Shown here one piece after another: positions 1 through 9,933 of a stretch of DNA of 64,000 bases. Every line of letters begins with the position of its first letter. The first letter of the stretch is position 1. The DNA is from Staphylotrichum longicolle (taxonomy: Eukaryota > Ascomycota > Sordariomycetes > Sordariales > Chaetomiaceae): assembly GCA_019096155.1 (NCBI GenBank), contig JAHCVI010000001.1, positions 7,378,001 through 7,442,000 of the forward strand, given 5' to 3'. The position numbers and the translations under genes were made by a program. The notes under the pieces are model-generated. The model saw nothing but the letters and a program-made list of their open reading frames with translations, had not been told where the DNA came from and made no database searches.

Positions 1-3000
1 GCCGTCTCGGGCTCCTGTGCCATCAGTGCGGCGGAGCATTGCGGGGGTCGTACATCACCGCCCTCGAACGCAAGTACCACGTCGACCACTTCACTTGCTC
101 CCTGTGCCCGACCGTGTTCGGCGCCCAGGACAGCTATTACGAACACGACGGCCATGTGTACTGCCATTACCACTATTCCACCCAGTTCGCCCAGCGCTGC
201 AGCGGCTGCCATGCTGCCATTCTTAAGCAGTTCGTCGAGATCTTCCGGAACGGCCAGAACCAGCACTGGCACCCCGAGTGCTACATGATTCACAAGTTCT
301 GGAATGTCCGTCTCAACCCGCCACAAGAGGCTGCCGCGCCGGTTCAGGATGACCCTGCTGGCCGTGAGCTGGTCCGCGGGGACGAGGAGCGCATGGAGGA
401 GAAGGTGTATCGCATCTGGAGCGTGCTTTCAACCTTCGAAGAGTCGTCAGCTGCCTGCATATCGGATATGCTCCTGCATGTGAGCAACGGCGCATACATC
501 GACGGGGTCATGGTCGCCAAGAGGTTTATTTTCCATGTCGACATCCTTTTCCGGTCCGCCGACAGGCTGGACGCCACCATGGCGCAGCTCGAGATGAATG
601 GTAGGGATCCCCCGGGAGTTGATACCCTTCAAAACCGTGCGATTAACATGAGTGCCACAGCTCTCGCATATGGAAGGGAAGCCAAGCTCCTGTGCAAGAA
701 GATCGTAGCCTTCTTTTCACTGCTATCCAAGACGCAAGACAAAGCCACTCGCAAACCGGGCGTCACTCAGGATCTGCTTACCTTGGTCACCGGTCTTGCC
801 CACTACCTGAAGCTTCTCATACGAATCTGCCTCCAGGGAGCGCTCCGCATTGAGAGGGAGCGCAACACCCCCGATGGCCTCTACCACTTCTTGGACGACC
901 TCAGCGACCTGGAGACGCTCAAGGCAGACGACAATTCCACCACCACCTTGCAACTGACGACCGGGATGTCGAGACTCTCGGCCCACGACTCGGACCAGTG
1001 CACCCTGTGTCGGAAACCGATCGAGGACGAATGTACAAAGAACGACGACAAGAGATGGCATCTGGCGTGCGCCACTTGCTCGCGATGTGGCAAGGAACTT
1101 GGGCGGAGTCTGCAGGATGCGCGCTTGAATCCTTATGACGCAAAGATCCTCTGCAATACCTGCGAACCCAACTCGGCGCCCAACGCCACGCCGTTTGAGC
1201 ATGTCACCAAGCTGCAGCAGTACGTTTTCTTGCTTCAGGTCGCTCTCGCTAGGCTCCTGGAGATACTTCGAGCCAGCGGTTCTATCCCCAGTTCTTCGGA
1301 TGACCCGAACGGGGACGGCTCTGGCTCAGCTGAAGGCCGATCTGGACAATACGGAGGTCAATATCCGAGGCATCATCGTGAGTCGTCTTATGAGAGCGCT
1401 CTCAACGACGTCCGGAGGTTAAAAAGTACCCGTCTGGATAAGCACCTGTCGTCGAGCTTTAGAAAAGCTCGAACGTCACGAATCCTCGATGGACCCGAGA
1501 GCAGCACCGCGCGCCCAGGGTCAGCCGGCGGGGGTGCCGGGGAGGGAGGGATGAACAAGGGCTTCCAAATCGTGGAGGAGCGGGGACCGATTGATGAGGA
1601 GGACATGATGCTACCAACCCAAGATGCACTGACCCTCGACGACATACCCCGAATTGTAGCTGCTGAGCAGGCACGAGAGCAACGGTCATATCCTCCTCCG
1701 CGGCAAGAACTCTTCCGATCGCCAGCAACTGAACCGAGGCTGGGGGTTGGGGGACCCGGTGGTGCTAGCCACCAGCGAAGTCTTTCCGATGGCAAAGCGG
1801 CGGGCACGCGTGCGCTGGGTGACCCATCAGCCCAGCGCAGCCGCCGTTATTTCTCGGAGCTCTCCGGGCTGGAATATTTCATTGTAAGGCACGTCGCGGT
1901 TCTGACTATGCACCCCATGGTCGAGTCCGAGTTTACGCTCGAGGAGTTACTCGGTTTCATCGAGAGCAGGAAACCAGCCACGTTCTGGAAGAATATCGGC
2001 AAAGCTTTCAAGAACGATGGTCGGAAGAATGTCAAAAAGAAGGGAGTCTTCGGCGTTCCCTTGGAAGTCATCATCGAGAGAGATGGAGCAGAATCCACAG
2101 ACGGTGTCGGGCCAGGCACCCTGCGCATTCCCGCGGTTATCGACGACATCATCTCATCCATGAAGCAGATGGACCTCTCCGTTGAGGGCGTCTTCCGCAA
2201 AAATGGCAACATCAAGAAGCTCGGAGAGCTGCAAGACATGCTCGACAAGGAGGAGGAAGTGGACTTCAGTTCGACCCACGTCGTCCAGGTGGCTGCTCTC
2301 CTGAAGCGCTATCTGCGAGCACTGCCGGATCCTTTGATGACGCACAAACTGTACCGGCTGTGGTTGGCGGCGGCAAAGATTCAAGACGAGCAGAAGATGC
2401 GGCACTGCATCCACTTGACCTGCTGCTTGCTTCCGAAGCCGAATCGCGACTGCCTGGAGATCCTGTTTTGTTTCCTCAAATGGGTCGGGTCGTTCCATCA
2501 GGTCGACGATGAGTCTGGCTCCAAGATGGATATCAAGAACCTTGCCACGGTCATTGCTCCAAATGTTCTGTTCGACAAGAACAAGACGTCCAGTCTCGAC
2601 AGCGATCCGATGTATGCCATTGAAGCCGTGGAGGTGTTGATAGAAAACATTGGGGAGATGTGTTTGGTGAGTCGTGATCCCCCCTATCCTTAGCGCCCAC
2701 CGGCGATGATCTAACCCCCCCATTCAGGTGCCGATGATCTCGTCGATATCTGAATGATCAACAACTCTTTAACAGCAGCGGCGACCTCACCACCAAGGAA
2801 ATCCTCAAGAAGTTCTCGGACCGTGCCGCCACCTCCCTCGGCCCCGCCAGTATGTCGAAGTCACCGAGATTGTCGGCCGCCACGAAATTCCAACCCGCCC
2901 CCGCCGAGGCGGATAGAAACCGACCCGTCGCAGTGGCAGCAGGAAAGCAGCGTCCGCCCCGTCCAGGAACCCACAATACCCTTCGCCGGCCCCGCCCACG

Positions 3001-3209
3001 TCGGGACCCCACCCCCGAAACGAGGCGGCCCTTACGACGCCCCTCCACCGCAAGGATCGCCCTACGGCCCGTTCGACCAGGGTCCTCCTCCCGCGGGAAC
3101 TCCAGACGGCAACGGCGGCCGGGGCGGCCAGCCGCCGCAGAGGGAGTGGCGCAACTCCAATTCCGGGTGGGGGAGGCAGAACAGCGGGTTGACGACGGGC
3201 ACCGTCTAG
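1..3209 (+). CDS. lrg-1: LIM-domain Rho GTPase-activating protein, LRG-1/Lrg1 type (5' partial, 3' end frameshifted)
   Basis: Reading is open from the left edge, so the 5' end lies outside the window. Seen: LIM Cys/His pairs at nt 18-290 (CHQC, HFTCSLC, HPECY), a third LIM at nt 1000-1170 (CTLC ... CNTC), a low-complexity linker, then a RhoGAP domain at about nt 2055-2590 with the arginine-finger region GVFRKNGN. This order matches fungal Lrg1, which stimulates GTP hydrolysis on Rho1 and controls cell-wall synthesis and hyphal tip growth. An intron at 2667-2727 (GTGAGT..CAG) follows the GAP domain. Beyond it the expected C-terminus is readable only by stepping through three frames: DDLVDI, then LNDQQLFNSSGDLTTKEILKK, then YVEVTEIVGRHE, then ETDPSQWQQ to the stop at 3207-3209. 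All four steps correspond to one missing base. Either the sequence has deletion errors here or the tail is broken. The family call is strong; the 3' structure is uncertain. Confidence 0.88.
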
Positions 3210-4191
3210 GACGCGGCGCCGGATGAGGGTCCTTCGGGGACGCCCTCGCCTTCCTCACCTTCCCCTCCTCCCCCTCCGCCACTGTGACTGGGTGAGGTGG
3301 ATGGGATAGAATAATGGAACTGGGTTTTGTTCGGGGTGGGATGTCACGTTTTGGGTGTTGGTGTAAATGGCGTACCCCCTAAATTCATTTGGTCGCGCGG
3401 GATGGATGGATTGCACTTTTTTTTTTGACGGCATGCAAACAAGCAAGTAAGCAGGCAGGCAAGCAAGCAAGCAAGCACGCGCATAGTTGCGAAGGCGTTT
3501 TTTTTTTCTCTTTTGCCTGCTCTTCCTCTTTGGCTTTCGTCGCCTCTTGAGAGGGGTTCATGCTTTTTTGTTTCTTCTTTTCTTTCTTCGGTCGTGGTTT
3601 TTATTTGGTGTTGCTGTTGTTGTTGTTCGCTGTTCAGCCATGAAAAACAAGCTTTCAGATTCTTCCGATTTTCAGACGTCCCTGTTGATTGAGCAAGCTG
3701 GGTTTGGGTGAGGGCCGGGCCGTGAGGGCAACGTGATGAGGCGCTTTTGATGACCATGTGCCGTTTTATGTTTTGGGAATCGGGAAGGAAGGGGTGGGGG
3801 TGCGACTGTTTGCTGCGGGAACATGGTTAAGTGAGGAAGGGGAGGGTTTTGCAGCGAAAGGGGCTTGAGGTTGGTGGAACGTGATGGGGGAATGTGCATG
3901 GGACGGATGTGATGGGTCGGTCCGTTGAGTCAGGCACAGTCAGACAGGAGTCGAGGAAAAAAAGCAAGCCCTCTATTGACGTGTTCCTATCCTCTCTCAC
4001 ACCCGTCCTGTAAACCGACGCCTTGATTTTGGCATTAAAGATTTTAGACGTGAAAGGGAAACAACCTGTGTGTTTCTCCAAGGTATCAAACATATCTGGG
4101 TCTCCGCGCGCAAACAAGCTCCAACACTGGTGGCCGAGACAACTAACATAAAATCCCACCTGATAGATTCTCAACATGCACCAATGGTCAT
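3210..4191. other. tail-to-tail intergenic region with tetranucleotide-rich tract
   Basis: Both flanking genes end here, so it should hold two 3' UTRs and no promoter. I see a CAAG/CAGG-type repeat stretch at about 3436-3476 and T-rich tracts at 3418-3424, 3499-3510 and 3565-3605. No gene is recognisable. Confidence 0.5.
3436..3476. repeat. short imperfect CAAG/CAGG microsatellite
   Basis: Directly visible tandem tetranucleotides (CAAG, TAAG, CAGG variants) in the 3' flank of the LRG-1 gene. A short low-complexity tract with no evident function. Confidence 0.7.
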
Positions 4192-5381
4192 TCACCCCTG
4201 CTTCTTCACCCCCTCTTGTTGCTCCAGAGTCCACTTCACAGACCTCCTGACGCCCTCGTCCAAGCTCACCAGCGGCTTGTAGCCCAGCCTCCTCTTGGCC
4301 TTGGAAATGTCGTAATACCGCGTCATGCAGCTGTAGACGATGCGCTGGCGGTTGAACGTGGGCGGCTTGTTGATGGCCCAGAAGAACCACTCGCTCAGGT
4401 ATCCCAGCACCATGCCGACGCTCCGGGGCAGGACACGCACATGCTCGGTCCCGTGGGGCGACCCGCCGCGGCCCAGACTGCACGGGCAAAGTCCCAGAAG
4501 TAGACCGGGCTGTCGTTGGTGATGAGGAATGGCTCGCCATCGACGCGCGCTCGTGGTCCAGCGGTACCGTCTTCGCCGCGGCGGTCACGAGGAGGGCGCG
4601 TGCGGCGAGGAGGTGGCCGTGGGCAACGTTCTCGACATAAGTGAAGTCGAAAAGGTTGTCGTTGTCGCCGACCTGCACGCCGGACCGGCCTTGGTGGAGG
4701 ATGTTGATCAGGTGGTACAGGACCATGGTGTCGCCCTCGCCCATGATGCCTGAGGGCCGGATGGCGCATGTGAGGAGCTTGGGGGCTTCGGAGGCCCGGT
4801 TGGCGGCGAGGACGAGTTCTTCGGCAGCAGCCTGGAAGGCAAGGTCACAGGTTAGAAAAAGATGGTCGTGCTGGTTGATGAAAACAGGGTCGCCGCACCT
4901 TTGTCTCGGAATAGTACTCGCTCTGGTCCGCGCCCCGGACCAACGGCCACCGCTCGTCGGCGTTGATCAGATCGCTCCGGTTGTCGCTCATAACACTGGC
5001 AGAACTCGTGTACACCAGGGCCTTGACGCCCGTCTTCTGGCACGCCTTCACCACGGCGGCGGTCCCGTCGACGTTGACCTTCTTGAACAGGGCATGGGAG
5101 ACGCTGTCGTTGGATTGGGCGGCGGGCGATGCGGTGTGGATGACGACGTCGGGTTTGGCCTTCTGGAAAATGGTCTCGAGCTTGTCGGCGTCGGTGATGT
5201 CGGCCTCGTAGTAGGCCACGCCGTCCGAGTCGGGCCTCCGGTTCCGGGTGCAGCGGAGATCAATGACGGACACGGAGCAGGTGTAGTCGCGCAGCAGCAG
5301 GCGCACGACGTGGTGGCCTAGGAAGCCGCAGCCGCCAATGACCATGACGGAGCCGAGCTCCGGCTTCTTTGTTGATACCAT
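4192..5381 (-). CDS. erg26: sterol-4-alpha-carboxylate 3-dehydrogenase (decarboxylating), ERG26 type; two apparent -1 frameshifts
   Basis: An extended short-chain dehydrogenase of the 3-beta-HSD family. It catalyses NAD-dependent oxidation and decarboxylation of the C-4 carboxyl group during C-4 demethylation in ergosterol synthesis, at the ER. Exon 1 is 4899-5381, intron 4832-4898 (donor GTGCGG, acceptor TTCCAG), exon 2 4192-4831. Seen: nucleotide-binding motif GGCGFLG near residue 16, an acidic patch after beta-2, a YTSSASV stretch, and the catalytic YYSETK at the end of exon 1. The C-terminal part is family-typical (LITNDSPVYFWDFAR, GYLSEWFFWAINKPPTF). The start at 5381 (MVSTKK) is preferred over an in-frame upstream codon because the Rossmann fold begins soon after it. 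Exon 2 is readable only with one missing base near 4545 and another near 4450. With both restored the length is 374 aa, normal for the family. Divergent from the unknown gene at 6089. Confidence 0.85.
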
Positions 5382-6088
5382 TGTGGCTGTGAGTTGTGTC
5401 AAACGGAGGGGGCGTTGAGGTGACGAGTATGAGCTGCAGTCGGGCACTCAATTGGCAATGGCGACAGCGGATACGGGCGAGGTGCTGAGGTGGCTCGGGG
5501 GGCTGTTCGTATCTTGGCGCCTCCTTTCTGGAGCTGCTGAGCTGCCATTGTCTCGTTCCCGTCTCCGCAACACATTTAGGCGGAATTGCGGGGCAGAAAA
5601 AAGACAGGAGATGATTGGGGCGCCTGGGCCCAGTAGACCCGCCTGTCAAGGCCCAGCTGGACCCTTTTTCCGCTAACTAGGTACCTGCAAGCGCGGTCTC
5701 CAGGCGCCAGTGGGAGGCAGCTCCACGACCCGCGATCCGCGTCCTTGCATGGATGTCACTTGGTCACTTTCATCCAGATGGGATCGGTGGAGGTTGCATG
5801 CCATATTCACTTGACCACAATAAAAACAGCAGTGGATTAGGCAGCCTTTGTCTGCTTTGCTACCAGCGTCCATGGCCATCATTTCGGCCTTGAAGTTTTG
5901 CATGAATATATGCCCGTCTCGCTGTTGATTCGTCTTTCTCGCTCTTTTCGCATTGTTGCACCCGCTGTCCTTCTCTCATCTTTACATTCTACTTTGCTTC
6001 ATGCCTCTCTATATATATGCCGATCCACCTGCTTCACCGATCTTTCCGTGACATCTTTTAAACAACTCATCTTCACACTTTCGGCATA
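5382..6088. promoter_or_regulatory. divergent promoter region between erg26 and the gene at 6089
   Basis: About 700 bp separate the two divergent starts. A TATA-like run lies at 6010-6018, about 70 bp before the start at 6089, within pyrimidine-rich sequence (5920-6070) typical of fungal core promoters. On the erg26 side I see no clear TATA. No gene is supported inside. Confidence 0.45.
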
Positions 6089-7416
6089 ATGAGCAACCCT
6101 GAGAACCGAGATTCTCGTCCATATTACCGCGCCAGCCAGGGCTGTCGACGATGCAAGGTATCGAACTCTGGCGGCGGCATATCTACGTTTCGAGCCGACG
6201 ACAAGGACACCAATAGTTTGTCCTAATACCTGGAGGAAGAGGAATGCGACCCGGATCGTGACACGCAAGGCGTGGAGAGGGGACCGGTCCAGTCGGACGG
6301 CGCCTCGCAGTCAACGCAACTCCCTGGCGTCATCCAGTCACCACTGATGTCTTTCCGGAGCGCCATCCATCACAACTTTGGATCTTTTCAAGCACAACAC
6401 CCTCCAGAGAAGAACCGGAGAACCCCCAGTCGTCATGGCAGTCTCCCCCAAGCGTGGTTGAGGATTCCATGCCTGACAACGACTTTGCCTTTTCCAGTAC
6501 TGCACGCCAACAGAATCCTACAACACTACACCTCGACTTTTGGCAGCACGCAGTTGAACACCTCGCCAACTCTGAAAGAAGGCTAGAACACACGCTCCCT
6601 GTCTCCAGCCCATCGAAGCGCACAAGCCCCGGCCGAGATGGGATGGGGGTAAATATCAGCAGCCATTCAACCGCCACATGTGGAACCAGGGACGGTAATC
6701 TCTCAGTCACCCGGGGAAGGAGATAGACGCCGCGGCCGACCATCACCCCCCGCGACATCCGCCGTCGTGGAAGAGACACGCATCACTCGTCTTACCCCAG
6801 CCAGCCAGCCAAGTCCAACTCATCATTCCGCGCCGAGTCGGAACCCCCCTGCCAAAAGACAGAGAATGTCCCGAGATCCCGACCCCGGCAACCCCCCCGA
6901 AGCGCAAGCGACATTGGCCCCCAACACGCCCACCGCAACAAAAACACCCCCTCCTCCCCTCTCCCCGCCACGCTCGAGATCCTCTCCCCGCCCCCGCTCA
7001 CGACCGCGCGCGCCCTTCAGCCGTCCGACATGATTACGGACGTCCTCGCGAGCCTGGCGCGCGAGCTCGACCTCGAGCGGCGCTTCCGCCCGGCGTCCCA
7101 GACCCGCGCCCTGCGGCCCTTTGAGCGCGGCTACTGGCTCGTCGACTGCACACCCTGGGACGCCGACCTGAAGCGCTCGGCGTGGGGGTTCCTGGCCGAC
7201 TACCTCGGCAAGGGTGCCGCCGGCTGGGGCACGTCGTGCCGGCGCGACGCGGCCTTCTCGTGGATCCGGCTGTACTGCTGGGGCGGGGTCGTCGGGCACA
7301 TGTACCTGGTGCTGTACCTGATGAGCAAGCGGAGGGTGCTGTACACGGGGACGTCGTGGATTGGGGCGGATGGTGGGGCGGTGGTTGTGATGGGGGCGAG
7401 GCCGGCAGGTGGGTGA
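6089..7416 (+). CDS. conserved fungal protein of unknown function with N-terminal CRRC motif (two apparent -1 frameshifts)
   Basis: I do not recognise a function. A plausible start at 6089 opens MSNPENRDSRPYYRASQGCRRCK, then a GT intron from 6158 with the acceptor at 6235 or 6241, then ECDPDRDTQG. A second intron fits 6649-6706 (GTAAAT..CTCAG). The middle is Pro/Ser/Arg-rich. The C-terminal block (7030-7416; MITDVLASLARELDLERR, FERGYWLVDCTPWD, then a Trp/Tyr-rich segment) reads like a folded conserved domain and ends at TGA 7416. Joining the parts needs one missing base near 6335 and one near 6955; the total is then about 395 codons in a single frame. CxxC followed by basic residues recalls the first half of a Zn2Cys6 cluster, but the remaining cysteines are absent, so I do not call a zinc-cluster factor. 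The exon structure is tentative. Confidence 0.5.
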
Positions 7417-7850
7417 GGTGGGGTGGTTGGAGGGAGGATGGGCGGTACGGTTTCTTGGAATGTGTCCTGCTTGGAGTTTGGTTTGGAGCATTTCAGTGGT
7501 GGTTTGGTTATGCATATGAACATCGTGGAGAGAGATACCCTTGGATGCGTCGTGTGGAGTCGGATTTTTTGATATCGGGTTTGGCATAAGGATAGGCTAT
7601 CATCAGCTTAACAAACTCAGACACATTTTGTGTGTTTCCCATGGCACACGTCTACGCAGCTAGAAAAGTGTCAGTATCAGTGAAAAGAATCCTACCATCG
7701 GTATATGTACATTTACACACAGCCCAAACCAGCCCCACAAGTTCCGGTCAAATACTCGGGAACGCACAACTCCTCCCCTAGAAAAAGTGCCCATAATGTA
7801 CAGACGGGATGACAAGGTCACATCTTTGCAAAAGCTGACGCTGTCATGCC
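7417..7850. other. tail-to-tail intergenic spacer
   Basis: Holds the 3' flanks of the unknown gene on the left and the HMG-box gene on the right. I see nothing else. Confidence 0.5.
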
Positions 7851-8911
7851 TTACTGCCCACTCCGATACTCGTCCATCTCGTTCTTGAACCTAGTGGCGT
7901 CAATGGCAGCCATCTCCTCGAAGGGCTGCAGCAGTCAGGCAAGTCAGCAAAGCGGGGGGCTTTTAAAAAGGAGCAATTTGTGAGCACAAAAGGGCGTACC
8001 TTGCGCTCTTCAGCACTCATCTGCTTCCACTCGGCAGACAGCTTGGAGAACTTGGCTTTCGCAGGCTCGCTGGTGATGTCGGGAGACGAGGAACGCGACT
8101 TGATGTACACGGTCCAGGCGGTCAGCGCCTGCTTGGGATAGCGGGGGTCGTCGAGCGTGGGCTTGATGGTGAGGTTGTATTTCCGCCGCAGCAGCATGCG
8201 CGCCTTGTTGGCCTCGTGGATCTCGTGCACCGTGTGGCTCTCGATCCAGTTCTTGTGGTTGACGTCGTTGGCGATCTTGTTCTGCGCCGCCTGGGCTTCG
8301 TATTTCTATCCGGGCGTGGTCAGTCGCCCGTTGCTTTAGCACCCGGCGGAATCGTGGAGGGTTTCCCCCGTCAAGCGTACCTGCATCTCTGAATCCGACA
8401 AAGACTTGTAGGCGATTGAGATTCTGGGCATGGCCGTGGCAATCGTCTCGCTCCCCTCCTTCAACTGCTCGGTGACAAAGACCATCCAGGAAGTGGACGG
8501 GAGGGATGTTGGCTCCTCTCTCAACAGCGCAGTCTTCTTCAGCTCGCGGATCCTGCGGTTGGTCTTCTGCTCATCCGTCAACACCTTCTTGACCTTCTTC
8601 GCCTTCTTTGCCGCCGGGCGCTTGGCTTTGGTCGCCTTCTTCGTCCCGGCCTTCTTGGTCGCCGTCTCCTTCTCCCCAGTCTTGTCGGCGGAGGGCTTCT
8701 TGGTCTTGGATGTCGTCGAGGTCGCAGTCTTCTTCGGGCGGCCAGCCTCAGCAAAACCCCTCGCAAAGACGGCAGTAATGCGGATGCCGCTCGGAACGAT
8801 GGGCGCGGCACGGGGAGCAAGCTGCGCGGCGATGCGCCTTGCGGTGCGGATCGACAGCCCGCCACCGACACGGACCTGCCGCGCGGTCGCACGCCCAATT
8901 GAGGACCACAT
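7851..8911 (-). CDS. mitochondrial HMG-box DNA-binding protein
   Basis: Exons 8381-8911, 8000-8305 and 7851-7925; introns 8306-8380 and 7926-7999 have GT..AG ends and keep phase. The product is 303 aa. The start at 8911 gives MWSSIGRATARQVR and a Ser/Arg-rich, acid-free leader of about 45 residues, a typical mitochondrial presequence. A Lys/Ala/Thr-rich linker (about 55-120) resembles histone-H1-like tails. Two HMG-box-like regions follow: one around residues 130-200 (SWMVFVTEQLKEG, YKSLSDSEMQKYE) and a second around 225-300 (ALTAWTVYIKSR, EWKQMSAEERKPFEEMA). This layout fits mitochondrial nucleoid HMG proteins of filamentous fungi (mtHMG1 class), which package mtDNA; that role is by family analogy. 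An upstream in-frame GTG at 8920 is not needed. Confidence 0.82.
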
Positions 8912-9933
8912 GACGAGCACCGGCGTTTGCTGCGACAGTTGGTAGATTTTGGTGTGAGTCGGCGTGGTCGGCGTGGGCGTCGTCGGTGTGCTGGACCAAG
9001 GTCTGCGGTGAAGATGGGATGGGCGGGACGGCGCGGCGGAGGTTGTGTGAGGGAAGGATACGGTAATTTTATGCGGTCGCTCCTTGTGGTTGCAGTAACA
9101 GCTCTTCCCTGCTCGACAAGCTGTGCTCGAAACACAGCTCCCCAGCTCCAGCCTCCCCTGTTTACGGTAAGGTAGCCCGACAGGGATTGTCGCCTGACAA
9201 CAGCAAACGCACGGGCCCTCCAGAGCTGCCCCTGATCACTTCTTCGATTGCAACTCTTGGCCGTCTGGCAATGCTGAACCAACGGCTCCCATTTCGAGGT
9301 CCAGTGGATGAGTACGAAGTATTCTGCTTGGGTGTAATGAAAATTGTAGAAGTCGAGAAGTCGCACACAATGTCTAACACGGCACGTACCGACTGTTCTG
9401 TGGCATCCCTGAGGCATATATGTAGACTTCCAGCTTGCATCCGAGCTTGATCTTTGAAAGTTGTATGGCATGGTATTTGTACATGCATTGCTCTCGAACT
9501 GGCAAAATGCGAGGGCGCCATCCTCCTTTGTCCTCGAAACGGCTTCAAGGTGCAGATTCACGTCATTTTGTCAAACATGTGGAGACGAAACAATCAACTC
9601 CCGGCGCCAGGCACCGGTGCCAAGACATAGTACAGTCAATAATGCCGGCTTTCACTGTAGCTCTGCACTGTCGAGGCCTCGACCAGATTTGTCGCCGCGT
9701 CTGCTCCACATGGCTGCGGCTCTCCAAAGTTCTGCAGAAGAACGGAGACGGACTCCTCCACAGCCCGACCTCAGCATCATCTATCCATCAGAACCCATCG
9801 CTCCCAGCCCTGCAAATCGCGACACAGCATGCCGGGTTTCCATTCAGTGCACTAACCAGTGTCGACGCTTCCAAAAGTACTTCTCACCACCAGTGACACA
9901 CATCTTGCTGAGCCACCGTCACTGAAACCAGAA
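8912..9933. promoter_or_regulatory. divergent promoter region, mitochondrial HMG gene and PRP5
   Basis: About 1 kb between two divergent starts. Several small ORFs cross it but none shows recognisable protein features or consistent codon use. I see no TATA box close to either start. Confidence 0.4.

Noticed and set aside
8578..9561. 327-codon minus-strand frame across the HMG gene start
   Set aside because: Overlaps the HMG exon in another frame and is Arg/Pro-rich shadow sequence without motifs.
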